A stretch of DNA of 61,916 bases from UBA8914 sp034002905 (GTDB lineage: Bacteria; Pseudomonadota; Alphaproteobacteria; UBA9219). How positions within the stretch are numbered: the first letter of the stretch is position 1; every line of letters begins with the position of its first letter. The notes under the pieces are model-generated. The model saw nothing but the letters and a program-made list of their open reading frames with translations. It did no database searches and was not told the origin of the DNA. The DNA is taken from the NCBI GenBank assembly GCA_034002905.1, contig JAVEZQ010000011.1:1-61916 (forward strand). The letters run 5' to 3'. This document shows, piece by piece, positions 61,141 through 61,916 of the stretch. Made by a program: the position numbers and the translations under genes.

Positions 61141-61477
61141 CCGCCTCGTCTCCTTCCTTTCCTTTACGTTTATTTTTGGACGCCTCTGTTTTATCAAGGC
61201 GATCCATCAGCGCCTTGGCGGCGGCGACCCGCACGCTGTCACTCTCGCTCTCATCCAAAAGCGCGATCAAAACTTCCCTCACCTGTTTTTCGATTTGCTT
61301 TGGCGTCAGGCGACGTTTAAGTGTTTTGGTTGCGCCATCCTTGCCGATCCCTTTGCTTGCCGCTTTCTTCGCCGTCATTTTTGATGGCTTTCTTTTCGCG
61401 GTCTTTTTTTTCACCGTCTTTGACGATTTCCTTTTTGCTGAATCCCTTTCCGTCGGTTCAATATTTTCTTCTGTCAC
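61016..61477 (-). CDS. Lys-rich protein, candidate terminase small subunit
   Basis: The product is 153 residues. The first 55 residues are very basic with KKKTAKRKPSKMTAKKAASK; then a helical domain LTPKQIEKQVREVLIALLD and DSVRVAAAKALMDRLDKTEA that resembles small-terminase or HEAT-like helices; a charged stretch; and an Ala-rich end. Position directly before the large terminase supports the call. The Lys/Ala-rich ends look histone-like and could bind DNA without specificity. Confidence 0.55.
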   Translation of the reverse strand: MTEENIEPTERDSAKRKSSKTVKKKTAKRKPSKMTAKKAASKGIGKDGATKTLKRRLTPKQIEKQVREVLIALLDESESDSVRVAAAKALMDRLDKTEASKNKRKGKEGDEADDDNRHRDEEESAAALAEACALLADIAAAKSGGAAGAAAVD

Positions 61478-61513
61478 TTATGCCTGCCTCCTTCCCTGTT
61501 CACACTAGCTTAT

Positions 61514-61540
61514 AAAAAAAGCCGCCAAAAAACGGGCGGC
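61514..61540 (-). terminator. Intrinsic terminator upstream of the small-terminase-like gene
   Basis: GCCGCC and GGCGGC pair around an eight-base loop, followed by seven T residues on the minus strand. Confidence 0.7.
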
Positions 61541-61574
61541 GGGTATTGCTAATCCTCTTAACTAATATCTCACA

Positions 61575-61638
61575 TGTTACTCCCGCGACTTGTCTGGCCA
61601 TAGTTCGCTTCGCGAGCAAAGGCGGATAGCGGGGATCC
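61575..61638. repeat. Dispersed 64-bp repeat, copy 2
   Basis: It differs from the copy at 58255 by a few substitutions, keeping the inner GTTCGCTTCGCGAGCAAAGG and the GGATAGCGGGGATCC end. Confidence 0.75.
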
Positions 61639-61712
61639 CTATACCTTATCCGCAATCACCCTTGCCGTTGAGAGACGTAACCTCCCTCCCCTTAAGGGAG
61701 GGTGGTTACAGG

Positions 61713-61786
61713 GACGCGGGTAAATCGGCGCATAAAAAAACGCCCACTCTTTCCCAAGAGTACTGTTTTTTAAAACCCTGATTTCG
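61713..61786. repeat. 74-bp direct repeat with terminator hairpin, copy 1
   Basis: It starts GACGCGGGTAAATCGGCGCA and includes ACTCTTTCCCAAGAGT flanked by A- and T-runs, which can terminate in either direction. Copy 2 is at 61842-61916. The 61478-61916 gap contains only such repeats and no gene. Confidence 0.85.
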
Positions 61787-61841
61787 GACACACGCCACAG
61801 CGCCGATCCCGCCAATCGGCATTCCCAACCCCATCCTTTCA

Positions 61842-61916
61842 GACGTGGGTAAATCGGCGCATAAAAAAAACGGCCACTCTTTCCCAAGAGTACCGTTTTT
61901 TAAAACCCTGATTTCG
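61842..61916. repeat. 74-bp direct repeat with terminator hairpin, copy 2 (at window end)
   Basis: It matches copy 1 with four substitutions and one added A; here CGGCCACTCTT pairs better with AAGAGTACCG than in copy 1, giving a stronger bidirectional terminator. The repeat may continue past the window edge. Confidence 0.8.

Larger units (their letters stand above)
44997..61477 (-). mobile_element. Gene-transfer-agent-like / defective HK97-type phage cluster
   Basis: A single-direction cluster runs terminase, toxin-like pair, portal, prohead protease, capsid, head accessory and fibre-like genes, head-tail connectors, gp12-gp13-gp14-gp15-like tail tip genes, then lysis genes. The gp12 to gp15 order and the GTA-type holin are as in Rhodobacter GTA. 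No integrase, repressor or replication gene is seen, which fits a GTA or decayed prophage. No major tail tube, tail chaperone or tape measure gene is present between the connector and gp12-like genes. The right end of the cluster may continue beyond the window. Confidence 0.75.

Overview
The window looks like a chromosomal segment of an alphaproteobacterium of roughly even GC. The evidence is a CckA-type hybrid kinase, CtrA-type binding sites, clustered GANTC (CcrM-type) sites, hopanoid genes (shc, hpnG, hpnH) and a gene-transfer-agent (GTA)-like phage cluster with the GTA-type three-helix holin. The species cannot be fixed from sequence reading alone.

Layout. 1-3.2 kb: an acetyltransferase and aspartoacylase-like pair, tRNA-Val(GAC) followed by a probable recombinase scar, and a PEP-CTERM protein. 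3.3-10.4 kb (minus strand): a tight operon of an extended SDR, a small membrane protein, a GMC flavoprotein, a decaprenyl-phosphate-phosphoribosyltransferase-like UbiA enzyme and a YfhO-like GT-C protein. This composition suggests making and using a polyprenyl-phosphate-linked sugar. 10.4-18.9 kb: a coiled-coil membrane protein, then a chaperone/usher-like pilus locus with three DUF4402 subunits, a PapD-like chaperone and a 1384-residue usher-like protein. 19.2-26 kb: a NodU/CmcH-type carbamoyltransferase, cckA, infA and a DipZ-like thiol-redox protein. 26-31 kb: a five-gene operon that matches the C-D-E-F logic of the Pseudomonas Fap functional amyloid system, with a repetitive subunit, small partners, a C39 peptidase and a coiled-coil outer-membrane barrel. 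31.6-35.6 kb: a secreted Cache protein, a chemoreceptor and dnaB. 35.6-38.6 kb: a 115-bp intergenic gap packed with 12 GANTC sites, a GT2 glycosyltransferase, and a segment flanked by 77-bp direct repeats. 38.8-44.8 kb: ispH, hpnH, hpnG, shc and a methyltransferase. 45-61.5 kb (minus strand): a GTA/HK97-like cluster with lysis genes.

The most notable results are these. (i) There is a Fap-like amyloid operon with three TTAA boxes at exact 7-bp spacing upstream, and a similar CtrA box lies upstream of the DUF4402 pilin. Two surface-fibre systems may therefore be under the cell-cycle circuit whose kinase, CckA, is encoded between them. (ii) The GTA-like cluster has head, connector, distal-tail and hub genes but no recognisable tail tube, tail chaperone or tape measure. 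Its gp15-like protein carries a different middle domain from the usual TIM barrel, and it contains a toxin/immunity-like pair and intrinsic terminators at many early gene junctions. (iii) There is a dense GANTC island after dnaB. (iv) The polyprenyl-phosphate sugar operon parallels the mycobacterial arabinose-donor pathway.

Start codons were chosen by ribosome-binding site and family fit. All functional calls are from reading the translated sequence; no database search was run.
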